Counted from the stretch's first letter, positions 34,235 through 42,771 are shown. The stretch: DNA of 64,000 nucleotides from Arthrobacter sp. OAP107 (GCF_040546765.1 NZ_JBEPOK010000002.1:124001-188000), one strand, 5' to 3'. The notes: generated by a model from the letters alone, not told the origin. Translations and numbers: made by a program.

Positions 34235-35143
34235 ATGAACGATCGCATCGCACGCGCCGCCCTGACCCGCCTCTTCGAACCCGGCGACCGTGTCGGTCTT
34301 GCCCTCGTGGGCAGGCTCGGCGCGTACGCCGCACTGCGGCTTGCCACCGGCGCCCAACCCGCCCACACCCTCCCGGACATCTCGGCCGAAGAACTGTCAG
34401 GTGCGTTGAAGCGCTGTGCGCCCCGCGTGCCTGACCTGGACCCGGAGAAGGACCTGGCCACCATCGAACGGCTGGGCGGAGGGTTCCTTATCCCGGGGGA
34501 TGAACACTGGCCGGAAGGCCTGGACGACCTGCCCGACGCCCCATACGGGCTCTGGTACAGGGGCAACATCGACAACGGCATCCCAGCACCTTCGAAGTGT
34601 GTGGCCCTGACCGGGTCCCGGGACTCCACCAGCTACGGCGCCTCCGTGACAGGGGACATGGCATACGGGTTGGCGCAGCGTGGAATCTGCATCGTCTCGG
34701 GCCTTGCCTACGGCATCGATGCGAACGCGCACCGGGCCGCTTTGGCCGGAGGTCAGGGAGACGGACCTGCGACGCTTGCGGTGCTGGCCGGAGGCCTTGA
34801 CCGGGACTACCCGTCCGGCAACGCTGACCTCGCGGCCGCGATCCGCGGCAACGGCCTGACGCTCTCAGAACTGCCGCCCGGTTCCGCCCCCACCCGGTAC
34901 AGGTTCCTGCAGCGGAACCGCATCATTGCCGCCCTCGCCGGGGTGACCTGTCTCGTGGAAGCCCGCTGGCGCTCAGGGGCGCTGAACACGGCCCATCACG
35001 CGGAGACTATCGCCCGGCATGTCGCGGCAGTCCCCGGGAGCGTGCACAGCGCCAACTCGGCAGGATGCCACCGGCTCCTGAGAGAAGGGGCGGCGGTGCT
35101 GGTGGCCGATGCGGCCGAACTGGCCGAACTCCTCGCAGGCTAG
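34235..35143 (+). CDS. dprA: DprA/Smf DNA-processing protein
   Basis: 302 residues from the ATG at 34235. The Rossmann-fold DprA domain is clear: ALTGSRDSTSYGASVTGDMA, GLAYGIDANAHRAAL, AVLAGGLDRDYP, LSELPPGSAPTRYRFLQRNR, and VEARWRSGALNTAHHA. DprA binds single-stranded DNA and loads RecA. It is slightly short because the C-terminal winged helix is absent. On a conjugative plasmid it would handle the incoming single strand. It is preceded by structured element B and a leader block shared with other genes, and followed by a terminator hairpin. Confidence 0.9.
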   Translation: MNDRIARAALTRLFEPGDRVGLALVGRLGAYAALRLATGAQPAHTLPDISAEELSGALKRCAPRVPDLDPEKDLATIERLGGGFLIPGDEHWPEGLDDLPDAPYGLWYRGNIDNGIPAPSKCVALTGSRDSTSYGASVTGDMAYGLAQRGICIVSGLAYGIDANAHRAALAGGQGDGPATLAVLAGGLDRDYPSGNADLAAAIRGNGLTLSELPPGSAPTRYRFLQRNRIIAALAGVTCLVEARWRSGALNTAHHAETIARHVAAVPGSVHSANSAGCHRLLREGAAVLVADAAELAELLAG

Positions 35144-35153
35144 TTCCTTTGAA

Positions 35154-35184
35154 GGTGGCCGTCCCCTTTAAGGGGGCGGTCACC
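35154..35184 (+). terminator. Terminator-like hairpin after dprA
   Basis: GGTGGCCGTCCCC pairs with GGGGGCGGTCACC (13 positions including two G-U pairs in RNA), loop TTTAA. No U-run follows. Confidence 0.6.
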
Positions 35185-35350
35185 GCGGGCGGTCCGCCGT
35201 CGTGGCCGGGTTGCGCCGTGGGTTGGCGCCGCCGGACCGCCGTTTCGCACACGTAGTGCCGGCGGCCCGGGGGCGCGCGGCCGGCGAAGTCTGGGACACC
35301 GGTTAGCAGATCCGGGGTGCTGAGGAAGGGTTCGCAGGGCTCACAGGAAA

Positions 35351-35677
35351 GGGCGTCCGCTGGCGCGGCCGGCTGTGGGGCCAGTGCCGGCTCCGCAGGG
35401 CTCCGCCGCCCCTGGCCCTGTCTTGTCTTCGACATTTTGGCTGCTGTCCTGACGGATTGTACGTGTCCGCTCCGGCCCGTCTAGCCCCTCCTTCGTCGGG
35501 GCCTGCGGTGCAGGAAATGTCCCTGCGGCGCTCCTTCGTCGCTGATTTCCTCCGGGAATTTCCCACCCCTTGCCCTGCGGGTAGACAGGCCTCCGTCGGC
35601 CACAGCTCCGCAAGCTTCGCCAGCAGCCAAAACAACGGTGGGGGAAGGGAAGCTGGCCGGTCACCAAAGCCGCCCCA
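35351..35677 (+). repeat. 327-bp direct repeat, first copy
   Basis: Nearly identical to 37726-38052, differing at only a few positions, mainly GGTGCAGGAAATG against GGGGAATGAAATG in one hairpin loop. It includes structured element C and both flanks, from GGGCGTCCGCTGGCG to AAAGCCGCCCCA. The exact length match and even divergence indicate a recent duplication of one module. Homologous recombination between the copies would delete the DUF4192 gene. Confidence 0.8.
35435..35632 (+). ncRNA. Structured repeat element, copy C
   Basis: Perfect 12-bp closing stem TTTTGGCTGCTG / CAGCAGCCAAAA. Inner stems: GGCC plus GTCTA pairing with TAGAC plus GGCC, GCCCC / GGGGC, GCAGG / CCTGC, GCGGCG / CGTCGC (one G-U), ATTTCC / GGGAAT. 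Conserved unpaired blocks as in the other copies. The DUF4192 gene begins 80 bp after it. Confidence 0.65.
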
Positions 35678-35712
35678 CCCACCATCATCCTCAGCAAAGG
35701 ACTCTCAAAACC
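35649..35712 (+). promoter_or_regulatory. Shared leader block before the DUF4192 gene
   Basis: GCTGGCCGGTCACCA at 35652-35666, a CCGCCC run, ATCCTCAGCAAAGGAC and AACCATG, in the same order as before dprA and the ParB-like gene. Confidence 0.6.
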
Positions 35713-36738
35713 ATGACTGATGCAATCCGCATTTCCAGCCCCGCCGACATCCTCGGTTTCATCCCGCACTCCCTCGGGTTCGTACCGCGTGAATCCTTCG
35801 TGTTCCTGACCATGCGGGGCAAGACGCTGGGCGCGACACTGCGCGTCGACGCCCCCGCGTCCGCGGAACCTGCCGGGTTCGCCGCCTCCATGACGGAGTA
35901 CCTCGCACTGGACACGCAGGCCACGGCGGTGCTGCTGGCAATCTACACGGCCACCACCCCCGAGCCCGGGAAGGAGCGCCCCTTCCACGACCACGTCGAG
36001 GCCGTCATCGAGGCGCTGGACAGCGCAGGTACCCCGCTGCAGGACGCCTGGCTGGTCACACCGTCGCACTGGCAAAACCTGCTGTGTGACAGCGAAGCCG
36101 GGTGCTGCCCGCCCGAACCGCTCGAATCCATCACCGACGGACAACTGAATGCGGAACTGGTGTTCCGTGGCAGCAGCTACCAGAAGACGCCCGGCACCAG
36201 CTACGCACCGTTCGCAGGCCCGGCAGACAGGGAGGAGCAGATCCGTCACGCGCTCCCGGGAGTGCTCGGCGCAGAGCTGACTCCGGGCCGGGAACTGTGG
36301 GCCCAGACCCTGACCCGGGGCGGCTGGTTGGACCCGCAGACCGCGGTGGAGCTGCTGGCGTGCTTCCAGCGTCCGGACCTGCGCGACACATTGTTCTGCA
36401 ACGTGATCGACCCGGAGGCCCCAGACGCCGAGGGAAGCGGGAATCTGCTCGTGGGGGAGGGGATCGCCCCGGACTGGGACCGCGTGGACCGGGCGCAGGA
36501 AACCGCCCGCGACCTCATCGACGCCGCACCCGAAGGGTACCGGGCGCCCCTGCTGACCCTGATCGGCTGGCTGGCGTACCTCAAAGGCCAATCATCAGTA
36601 GCCGGAGACCACTTCAAGCTCGCCCTGACTGACACGCCGGGCTACCGGCTCGCGGAACTCATGGACCAGCTGGTGAGCCGGGGAACCATCGCCCCCGTCG
36701 CAAAGAACCAGGCAACCGCCTACAAGCGGCACCGCTAA
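35713..36738 (+). CDS. DUF4192-like protein
   Basis: 341 residues from the ATG at 35713. The N-terminus has the recognisable pattern ADILGFIPHSLGFVPRESFV and LTMRGKTLGATLRVDAP, and the C-terminal part has a helical repeat-like region with APLLTLIGWLAYLKGQSSVAG and AGDHFKLALTDTPGYRLAEL, both typical of DUF4192 proteins of actinobacterial genomes and plasmids. No biochemical function is known to me. Its position behind element C with the same leader as dprA suggests it acts in plasmid establishment. It is not a membrane protein. Confidence 0.8.
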   Translation: MTDAIRISSPADILGFIPHSLGFVPRESFVFLTMRGKTLGATLRVDAPASAEPAGFAASMTEYLALDTQATAVLLAIYTATTPEPGKERPFHDHVEAVIEALDSAGTPLQDAWLVTPSHWQNLLCDSEAGCCPPEPLESITDGQLNAELVFRGSSYQKTPGTSYAPFAGPADREEQIRHALPGVLGAELTPGRELWAQTLTRGGWLDPQTAVELLACFQRPDLRDTLFCNVIDPEAPDAEGSGNLLVGEGIAPDWDRVDRAQETARDLIDAAPEGYRAPLLTLIGWLAYLKGQSSVAGDHFKLALTDTPGYRLAELMDQLVSRGTIAPVAKNQATAYKRHR

Positions 36739-36921
36739 ACGGGTGGGGCCGGGCCGGGGAAGGGTCCGGCCCCCTGGGGTGCGGGGGCGGCCTCCCCCGC
36801 GTGCGCTCCTCCGGCCGCCGATCACGCTGCCGCGGGCGCAGCCCCAGAAGCCCAGCAACGGACGGACGCCGGGCTACAGTGGAAAAGGAACACAAATCCA
36901 CTAACAGCCCGGGGGCAGCAC

Positions 36922-37074
36922 ATGAGCCACGAGTACATCCTCACGGACGACGACGCCGCACCCGCCGATGCCACCCACGCCCAGGACGTTCTTGAGCTCT
37001 CGATGTTGACCATGCCGCAGCCAGGCGCCCCCATCGTTGATATCTCCTGGGAGAAATCCCCGCTGGACCTATAA
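36922..37074 (+). CDS. 50-residue acidic small protein
   Basis: ATG at 36922 with a GGGGG ribosome-like site 6 bp upstream, stop TAA at 37072-37074. The peptide starts MSHEYILTDDDAAPADATHA and ends with VDISWEKSPLDL, acidic and without hydrophobic helix. It follows the DUF4192 gene by about 180 bp and is followed by a strong hairpin, so it is likely a real gene. Family not recognised; small acidic proteins in leading regions can be inhibitors or DNA mimics, but there is no direct sign of that. Confidence 0.55.
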   Translation: MSHEYILTDDDAAPADATHAQDVLELSMLTMPQPGAPIVDISWEKSPLDL

Positions 37075-37127
37075 CTTCATGCAGCAATGACGCTGCAGCA
37101 CTGGTTTTCCTTTTGCTGAGGGAAAAA

Positions 37128-37157
37128 CTGAGGCCGGCCCCAAGGGGCCGGCCTCAG
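37128..37157 (+). terminator. Terminator hairpin with 14-bp stem
   Basis: CTGAGGCCGGCCCC / GGGGCCGGCCTCAG with a two-base loop, followed by CCCCTTTAA. It ends transcription of the DUF4192 / small protein unit. Confidence 0.75.
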
Positions 37158-37170
37158 CCCCTTTAACCGC

Positions 37171-37235
37171 TAAAGGACCTCGCTCCGCTCGGGCTGCAGA
37201 AGCGCTTTTCTGTTTTGCTGCTGTCCTGACGGATT
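37171..37235 (+). repeat. Truncated copy E of the structured element
   Basis: GGACCTCGCTCCGCTCGGGC, a short AGAAGCGCTTTTCTG stretch and TTTTGCTGCTGTCCTGACGGATT match the 5' flank and first arm of copy B (33930-33990). The sequence then stops matching where the leftward membrane-protein genes begin. It looks like an element cut by an insertion or deletion. Confidence 0.6.
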
Positions 37236-37237
37236 CC

Positions 37238-37465
37238 TTAGGCGCGTCGCCGACTTGCAGAAGCCATCCACCAGCAAACGGCGGCCACAGCACTGTTAAG
37301 CACCGCAATATAGATATCGCCGGCAGCAGGCCGACCAATGATCAGGTCCACGGCCACCAACACCACTGAGGTGCCCGCTGCAACACTGAACACCACCGCC
37401 ACGATCTTCATGGACCTCCCGGTCGGCGGCCTCCGCCCGTGAATGGTGGCTTGTTTAGCTGTCAT
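37238..37465 (-). CDS. Small two-TM membrane protein
   Basis: 75 residues from the ATG at 37465. Two hydrophobic helices: IVAVVFSVAAGTSVVLVAV and YIAVLNSAVAAVCWWMA, with a short loop containing GRPAAGD. It probably forms a unit with the similar 62-residue protein just upstream. Family not recognised. Confidence 0.5.
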   Translation of the reverse strand: MTAKQATIHGRRPPTGRSMKIVAVVFSVAAGTSVVLVAVDLIIGRPAAGDIYIAVLNSAVAAVCWWMASASRRRA

Positions 37466-37505
37466 CAGTTCGCGTCTACTGCTAAAGCCGGTGTCCCGTG
37501 TTGGG

Positions 37506-37694
37506 CTACATACCAGATGCGCGGAGGGACAAAACCGCACGAGCCGCAAAAGTGACTCCCGCGAGAAGCAGGATGACTGCCGAAACGACGGAGTACCAAG
37601 CCCCGTTGGAACTCAGTGCGATGTATACGCCGATGAGAGAGAAAACAACTGCCCCCAGCGACCAAATGAGCGTTGCTCTTCTGGTGTTGTTCAT
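37506..37694 (-). CDS. Small two-TM membrane protein
   Basis: 62 residues. Two hydrophobic helices, TLIWSLGAVVFSLIGVYIAL and YSVVSAVILLLAGVTFAARA. It is 41 bp upstream of the other small membrane gene, same strand. These two genes interrupt the row of rightward genes and lie between the truncated element E and copy D, so they may have arrived later. Confidence 0.5.
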   Translation of the reverse strand: MNNTRRATLIWSLGAVVFSLIGVYIALSSNGAWYSVVSAVILLLAGVTFAARAVLSLRASGM

Positions 37695-37725
37695 GGCCCC
37701 AGCCTAAGGGACCAAAGATCAGAAC

Positions 37726-38052
37726 GGGCGTCCGCTGGCGCGGCCGGCTGTGGGGCCAGTGCCGGCTCCGCAGGGCTCCGCCGCCCCTGACCCTGTCTTG
37801 TCTTCGACATTTTGGCTGCTGTCCTGACGGATTGTACGTGTCCGCTCCGGCCCGTCTAGCCCCTCCTTCGTCGGGGCCTGCGGGGAATGAAATGTCCCTG
37901 CGGCGCTCCTTCGTCGCTGATTTCCTCCGGGAATTTCCCACCCCTTGCCCTGCGGGTAGACAGGCCTCCGTCGGCCACAGCTCCGCAAGCTTCGCCAGCA
38001 GCCAAAACAACGGTGGGGGAAGGGAAGCTGGCCGGTCACCAAAGCCGCCCCA
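37726..38052 (+). repeat. 327-bp direct repeat, second copy
   Basis: Second copy of the module at 35351-35677, same orientation, carrying structured element D. Confidence 0.8.
37810..38007 (+). ncRNA. Structured repeat element, copy D
   Basis: Same length and closing stem as copy C. The second inner hairpin is GCGGGGA / TCCCTGC with an ATGAAATG loop, where copy C has GCAGG / CCTGC: the bases differ but a stem is retained. It lies 178 bp upstream of the ParB-like gene. Confidence 0.65.
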
Positions 38053-38120
38053 GGCGACAACAGGGTCCACGCCCGCACCCATTCCACCCGCTTGACAGAC
38101 ATAGAAGCGTCGGGAGGGAC

Positions 38121-38185
38121 AGGGGAGCTGGCCGGTCACCACGCACCGCCCCACCCACCAATCCTCTGCAAAGGACACACGAACC
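38121..38185 (+). promoter_or_regulatory. Shared leader block before the ParB-like gene
   Basis: GCTGGCCGGTCACCA at 38127-38141, a CCGCCCCACCC run, ATCCTCTGCAAAGGACA and AACCATG. A second copy of the 15-mer lies exactly 100 bp upstream at 38027-38041, so this leader is tandemly duplicated. Confidence 0.6.
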
Positions 38186-39127
38186 ATGAACGCAACCACC
38201 ACAGCACCCGTACTGGAAATGCTCGACCCGGCAACGCTCACCGTCGATGTCAACGTCCGCAGGGACGCCGCCTTGACCGGCGACTTCGTGGACAGCATCA
38301 GGGAACACGGCGTGATGGAACCGGTCATCGCCCACCGTCGCGACGACGGCACCGTGCACGTTCTGATGGGCCAGCGCCGCACCCGCGCCGCTGTCGAAGC
38401 CGAACGCCCGCTGATCCCGGTGATGATCATCGGTTCCCCGGAAGAGGCAGAGCGGATCGTGACCCAGGTGGTGGAGAACATCCAGCGCGCCGAACTGACC
38501 GAAGCGGACGAGGCCGAGGCCTACCACCAGCTCTCCCTGATCGGCGTCTCCGCCGCCGCGATCGCGAAGAAAACCGGCCGGGCCAGGACCACCGTGGAAT
38601 CCGCCCTGAAAGCCAAGTCCACCGACACCGGGAATGCCGCACTTGGCAAGGGCTACACCATCGACGAAGCCCTCATCCTCGCCGAATTCGAGAACGACCA
38701 GGACGCGACCGAAGAACTCGAATCGGTCATCCGGGACGAACCCGACATGCTCGCCCACGTCACCCAGCAGCTGCGCGACCGCCGCGACCGGGCCGCCGCC
38801 CTCGCCGCCCTGCGGGCAGAACTGGAAGCGGCCGGAACCACCGTCGTCGACACGGCAGGATATGACGGGGACAGCGAGAACGTCAGGGTGTCCTCACTGA
38901 ACCGGCCCGACGGGGAACCGGCCACCGAGGAGGACGCCAACGCCGTAGCCATCACCACCGCCTACAACGGCAACCACTCCACCGTCCCCGTCATCGCCGG
39001 GTGGAAAGACCTCGGATACACCCTCCGCTACAGCGGCTACGCCACCCCCTCTCCGGCCAAGGGTCCGATGACCGAGGAACAGAAAGCGGAGCGGAAGACC
39101 CTGATCGAGAACAACAAGCTGATGCAG
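38186..39127 (+). pseudogene. ParB-like protein, 5' part of a gene split by insertion
   Basis: From the ATG at 38186 about 310 residues of a ParB/RepB-like protein are readable: the ParB/sulfiredoxin-type domain (VDVNVRRDAALTGDFVDSIR, HVLMGQRRTRAAVEAE, ENIQRAELTEADEAEAYHQL), an HTH (VSAAAIAKKTGRARTTVESA) and a long helical region. After ...IENNKL (about 39121) the frame enters foreign sequence. The missing C-terminus reappears at 45344. Such proteins are common in plasmid leading regions and some have nuclease activity. The open frame runs to 39433, but that tail overlaps the recombinase gene and is not native. Confidence 0.8.
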
Positions 39128-39191
39128 TCAGTCCTGTTAACTGAACTTCGTCGTAGAGTCTGGATCAGGGTTCTCCGGAGAGGTGGTTCTC

Positions 39192-40373
39192 GTGGACGAA
39201 GTGCGGCTCAAACTGCTCGAGGGACAGATCGGGCTGCTGGCGATAGGCGCGGTAGTCCCAAGAACGGAGGGCCTCTTGCCCTACGTCGTCAGCGACGACA
39301 AGGGGCAAGAGATCGAAGACTTCTCATTGTTCCTCCGAGATCTCGTTCTGAGCGATATGAGCCCTTTGACCGTCCGCTCTTACGGCAACGACCTGCTCAG
39401 ATGGTGGCGCATTCTTGGTCTGCTCGGCAGTGAATGGGAGCAGGCGACTCGTGCGGAGGTCGAGGTTCTCGTGGGGTGGATGCGGTCCGCGGTGAATCCT
39501 CAGCGGCGGGGGACCGGTCACCCGGGCAGGAATCCGCGCACCGGTAAGCGTCCCTTGGCCGGGGGCTATGCACCGGCAACGATCAATCACGCCCTCTCGG
39601 TGATTTCGTCGTTTTACTCCTACCACGCACGCTTCGGTCGTGGACCGTTGATAAACCCGGTCCCTGAGGCTGCAGGGCGACGACGCCTAGTTCATCGAGG
39701 CCGCCCCGAAACAGCGCCACGGGCAAACCGGGCTCCTTTGCGGCAGAAGAAGTCCGAATGGCTGCCCCGTTCCATCCCTGATGACCTATTCGATGATTTG
39801 ATGAAGGCTTTGCGGACCAACCGTGATCGTGCCCTGGTGAGTATGTATGTGTCCTCCGGGGCCCGCGCGAGTGAGCTGCTCGGCGTCCACGGCGATCAGA
39901 TCGACTGGCCCGGGCAACGCGTATGGGTCGTATCGAAAGGATCCCGTGTCCTGGAACCGGTGCCTGTCTCACCGGAATCCCTGCAGTATCTGACTATGTA
40001 CTTCCACGAGCACGGAAGTCCCCGACCAGATGAATTGATCTGGCGTGCACTCCATGGCAAACCGCGGCCGCTGACGTATCACGCTGCCCGCCGAATGCTG
40101 CAACGGGTGAACGCCGTGCTGGGCACGGACTGGTCGCTGCATGACTTCAGGCACACAACCATCAACCGCATGGTCTCAGACCCGAATCTGACCTTGCCTG
40201 AAATCATGGCCGTGAGCCGGCACCGACAAGTCTCTTCGATGGCTCCCTATCTACGGCCTCGGGTCGATGAGGTCTTCCAAAAAGTACAAGAGCACATGGC
40301 ATCTCCACGGCCCCAACCAACGCTGACCCCGGGCTATGACCCCGACGATTTTTCTGTGGTGTTCGGTGGCTAA
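39192..40373 (+). CDS. Tyrosine recombinase A of the element (TnpA-like)
   Basis: About 393 residues from a GTG at 39192, preceded by GGAGAGG; the frame opens at 39183. N-terminal SAM-like core-binding domain (SPLTVRSYGNDLLRWWRIL), catalytic domain with the first arginine in SSGARASELLG, the H-x-x-R in LHDFRHTTINRM, and the C-terminal SRHRQVSSMAPYL with the candidate nucleophilic tyrosine. It catalyses strand exchange for insertion and excision. Its end overlaps the second recombinase by 38 bp. Confidence 0.85.
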   Translation: MDEVRLKLLEGQIGLLAIGAVVPRTEGLLPYVVSDDKGQEIEDFSLFLRDLVLSDMSPLTVRSYGNDLLRWWRILGLLGSEWEQATRAEVEVLVGWMRSAVNPQRRGTGHPGRNPRTGKRPLAGGYAPATINHALSVISSFYSYHARFGRGPLINPVPEAAGRRRLVHRGRPETAPRANRAPLRQKKSEWLPRSIPDDLFDDLMKALRTNRDRALVSMYVSSGARASELLGVHGDQIDWPGQRVWVVSKGSRVLEPVPVSPESLQYLTMYFHEHGSPRPDELIWRALHGKPRPLTYHAARRMLQRVNAVLGTDWSLHDFRHTTINRMVSDPNLTLPEIMAVSRHRQVSSMAPYLRPRVDEVFQKVQEHMASPRPQPTLTPGYDPDDFSVVFGG

Positions 40374-42771
40374 GGCTCTTAAACGACCACAACAGCGGCC
40401 AGTGAACGCAGCTGTTCCCGGCAGAACCCGGAACCAAACCGTCATCATCGCTGCTCCAGCGCCCAGACCGGAAACTCCGCCATGGCCTCGCGGTGATCTG
40501 GACACGGCAAGCCCTGAGAGTCTCATCGCGTTGACCGACACGATATGGCCCCGCAAGCAGCCGCGTGAATCACTGCGCCATCACGGGCTGAAATGGCTGC
40601 TGTTGTATCTCGTGAGGCATTCCGGACGGACCTGGCAGGAGAAATGGATCTCGTCGGGGTTCAATGACGGTCATCGCAAAATACGTGAGCTGACCACGGG
40701 AAACTTCCGTCTGGACGGTGAACTCGGGCATTCGCTGATGCTGCTGTGCTGTCTACGTGTCATTCGCCCTTCGTTGGAAGCCTTCAAGATCAACTCGTTC
40801 TACCGGTACCACGAGCATTTTGAGCAAGCACAAAACGATCCTGATCTCGACCGGTTCCTGGCCCTCGTGGAACAACAGGACACATCCAATCACTTCAAAC
40901 GCTGCGCGCGGATGGATGTGGCATCAGCACTGACGACGCAGGGAATCCGGTTCGCTGATCTGAGCGCTGAGGCGTTGCTGCACTACGCCATAGCCACGCG
41001 CGAGGGCGGATGGGGCGGCGGTTATGAGACGCACGTCGGTTACCTTGCCTGGCGCGTGATGTCCGAATCCGGGCACTTTCCCACCCAGGTCCCGCCAACT
41101 CTCCGCGCGGCGATGCGACTACCGGCTCAGACGCCGGCTGAACTGGTCGACAAACACAACATCACCCACCCGGACATCCGCGACGTCTTCGTTGCCTACC
41201 TGACCCGGCGCAGCCACGACATCGACTACGCCACCTTGCGGGACCTGGCAGAAGACATTTGTGGGAAGTTCTGGAGCGGCCTTCAACAGATCAATCCCGG
41301 CCAGCCGAATTTCGTTATCTCGCAAGAGCACTACGAAAGCTGGCGGGCCGTGGTTGCCCTCCGCCGTGATGGGAAGCCACGCCTTCAGCTCGAAGCCGTC
41401 ATGACGAACATCAGGGCCTTCTATCTTGACCTGCAGGGCTGGGCGGCCGAAGAGCCAGAACGCTGGGCCCGTTGGGTAGCGCCTTGCCCGATCGCTGGCA
41501 GAGAGACCCGGACGCTGGGCAAAGCGGCCCGCCGGGTAAAAGAACGCATGGATTCCAGAATCCGCCTCCTCCAGCCGGTGCTGCCGGCATTCATCGCCGC
41601 TGCCACAGAACGGAAAGACCACTTCCAAGAACTTCTGAAAGTGGCCGCCGACGCCCGCAAAGACGAGGTCATCACCGTCGGCGGGAAGCAGTATCAACGG
41701 CTCTACACCGAGGGCGACGCCAGCCATCGTCGGCGCCACGGCCAAGCCAACGTCCGCGTGCTGGATCTGTCCAGCCACCGCAAGATCAATGTGACCTTCA
41801 CAGAGGATGCCGTGTTTTGGCAGTGGGCGGCCGTGGAGACCTTAAGGCATACCGGTCTTCGATGCGATGAACTGCTGGAACTGTCCCAGCTGAGCATCCG
41901 GCAATACATCAGACCCAATGGCGAAATCGTCGCTCTGCTGGTCGTCGCTCCCTCAAAAAATGATCGGGAACGAGTTATCCCTATGAGCCCCGACCTGTTC
42001 CACGTCATCGCCACGATCATCCGGCGCCTGACCAGGAACAGGGCGAGCGTTCCACTGGCGACTCGCTTCAACCCATCGGAAAGAGTGACCAGCGAGCCGC
42101 TGCCGTTCCTCTTCCAGCGCACCATCGGACAACGCACCGAAGTGATCAACGCCGGCTCGCTTCGTGATGAGCTCGCCAAACTCAGCGACGCCGTCGCCAT
42201 CGATCATCCAGAGCTGGGCGGTTGCCGCTTCACACCGCACGACTTCCGCCGCCTTCTGGCCACAGACCTGGTCAATAGCGGCCTGCCCATCCCCATCGGC
42301 GCCGCACTCCTGGGACACCTCGATATCCAAACAACTCACGGCTACGTCACCGTCTTCCGCGAAGACGTCGTCCGGCACTACCAAAAACACCTCGCCGACC
42401 GCCGCGCCGCCCGCCCAGCACGAGAATACAAAGCCCCAACGGAGACCGAATGGGCCGAATTCGAAGAACACTTCGACAAACGCAAGGTCGAGCTCGGCAA
42501 CTGCGCCCGACCGTACGCCACCCCATGCGAACACGAGCACGCCTGCATCCGCTGCCCCATGCTCCACGTGGACCCTGGCATGATCGCCCGGCTCGACGAA
42601 ATCAGCACAGATCTCATAGCCCGCCGCGAGCTCGCCCAAACGAAGGGCTGGCTTGGGGAGCTCGAGGGCATCGCCCTCACGCTTCAATTCCTCAACGACA
42701 AACGCGCCGAGGCGCAAAGAAACGTCTCGGTCAGCCTGACCAACCTGGGGATGCCATCAATGCGCACATGA
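40336..42771 (+). CDS. Tyrosine recombinase B of the element (TnpB-like)
   Basis: 811 residues, much longer than ordinary integrases, as is usual for TnpB-like partners. Catalytic motifs are in the C-terminal third: RHTGLRCDELLELSQL (Arg I), a basic strand with SKNDRERVIPM (Lys), PHDFRRLLATDLVNSG (H-x-x-R) and LGHLDIQTTHGYVTVF with the tyrosine. After the catalytic domain a cysteine cluster (NCARPYATPCEHEHACIRCP) may bind zinc. The N-terminal 450 residues are helical and unassigned. Translation is coupled to recombinase A. Confidence 0.85.
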   Translation: MTPTIFLWCSVAKALKRPQQRPVNAAVPGRTRNQTVIIAAPAPRPETPPWPRGDLDTASPESLIALTDTIWPRKQPRESLRHHGLKWLLLYLVRHSGRTWQEKWISSGFNDGHRKIRELTTGNFRLDGELGHSLMLLCCLRVIRPSLEAFKINSFYRYHEHFEQAQNDPDLDRFLALVEQQDTSNHFKRCARMDVASALTTQGIRFADLSAEALLHYAIATREGGWGGGYETHVGYLAWRVMSESGHFPTQVPPTLRAAMRLPAQTPAELVDKHNITHPDIRDVFVAYLTRRSHDIDYATLRDLAEDICGKFWSGLQQINPGQPNFVISQEHYESWRAVVALRRDGKPRLQLEAVMTNIRAFYLDLQGWAAEEPERWARWVAPCPIAGRETRTLGKAARRVKERMDSRIRLLQPVLPAFIAAATERKDHFQELLKVAADARKDEVITVGGKQYQRLYTEGDASHRRRHGQANVRVLDLSSHRKINVTFTEDAVFWQWAAVETLRHTGLRCDELLELSQLSIRQYIRPNGEIVALLVVAPSKNDRERVIPMSPDLFHVIATIIRRLTRNRASVPLATRFNPSERVTSEPLPFLFQRTIGQRTEVINAGSLRDELAKLSDAVAIDHPELGGCRFTPHDFRRLLATDLVNSGLPIPIGAALLGHLDIQTTHGYVTVFREDVVRHYQKHLADRRAARPAREYKAPTETEWAEFEEHFDKRKVELGNCARPYATPCEHEHACIRCPMLHVDPGMIARLDEISTDLIARRELAQTKGWLGELEGIALTLQFLNDKRAEAQRNVSVSLTNLGMPSMRT

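Noticed and set aside
35341..36591. Large minus-strand frame across element C and the DUF4192 gene
   Set aside because: It runs through the non-coding repeat and is antisense to a gene with clear start, ribosome site and leader.
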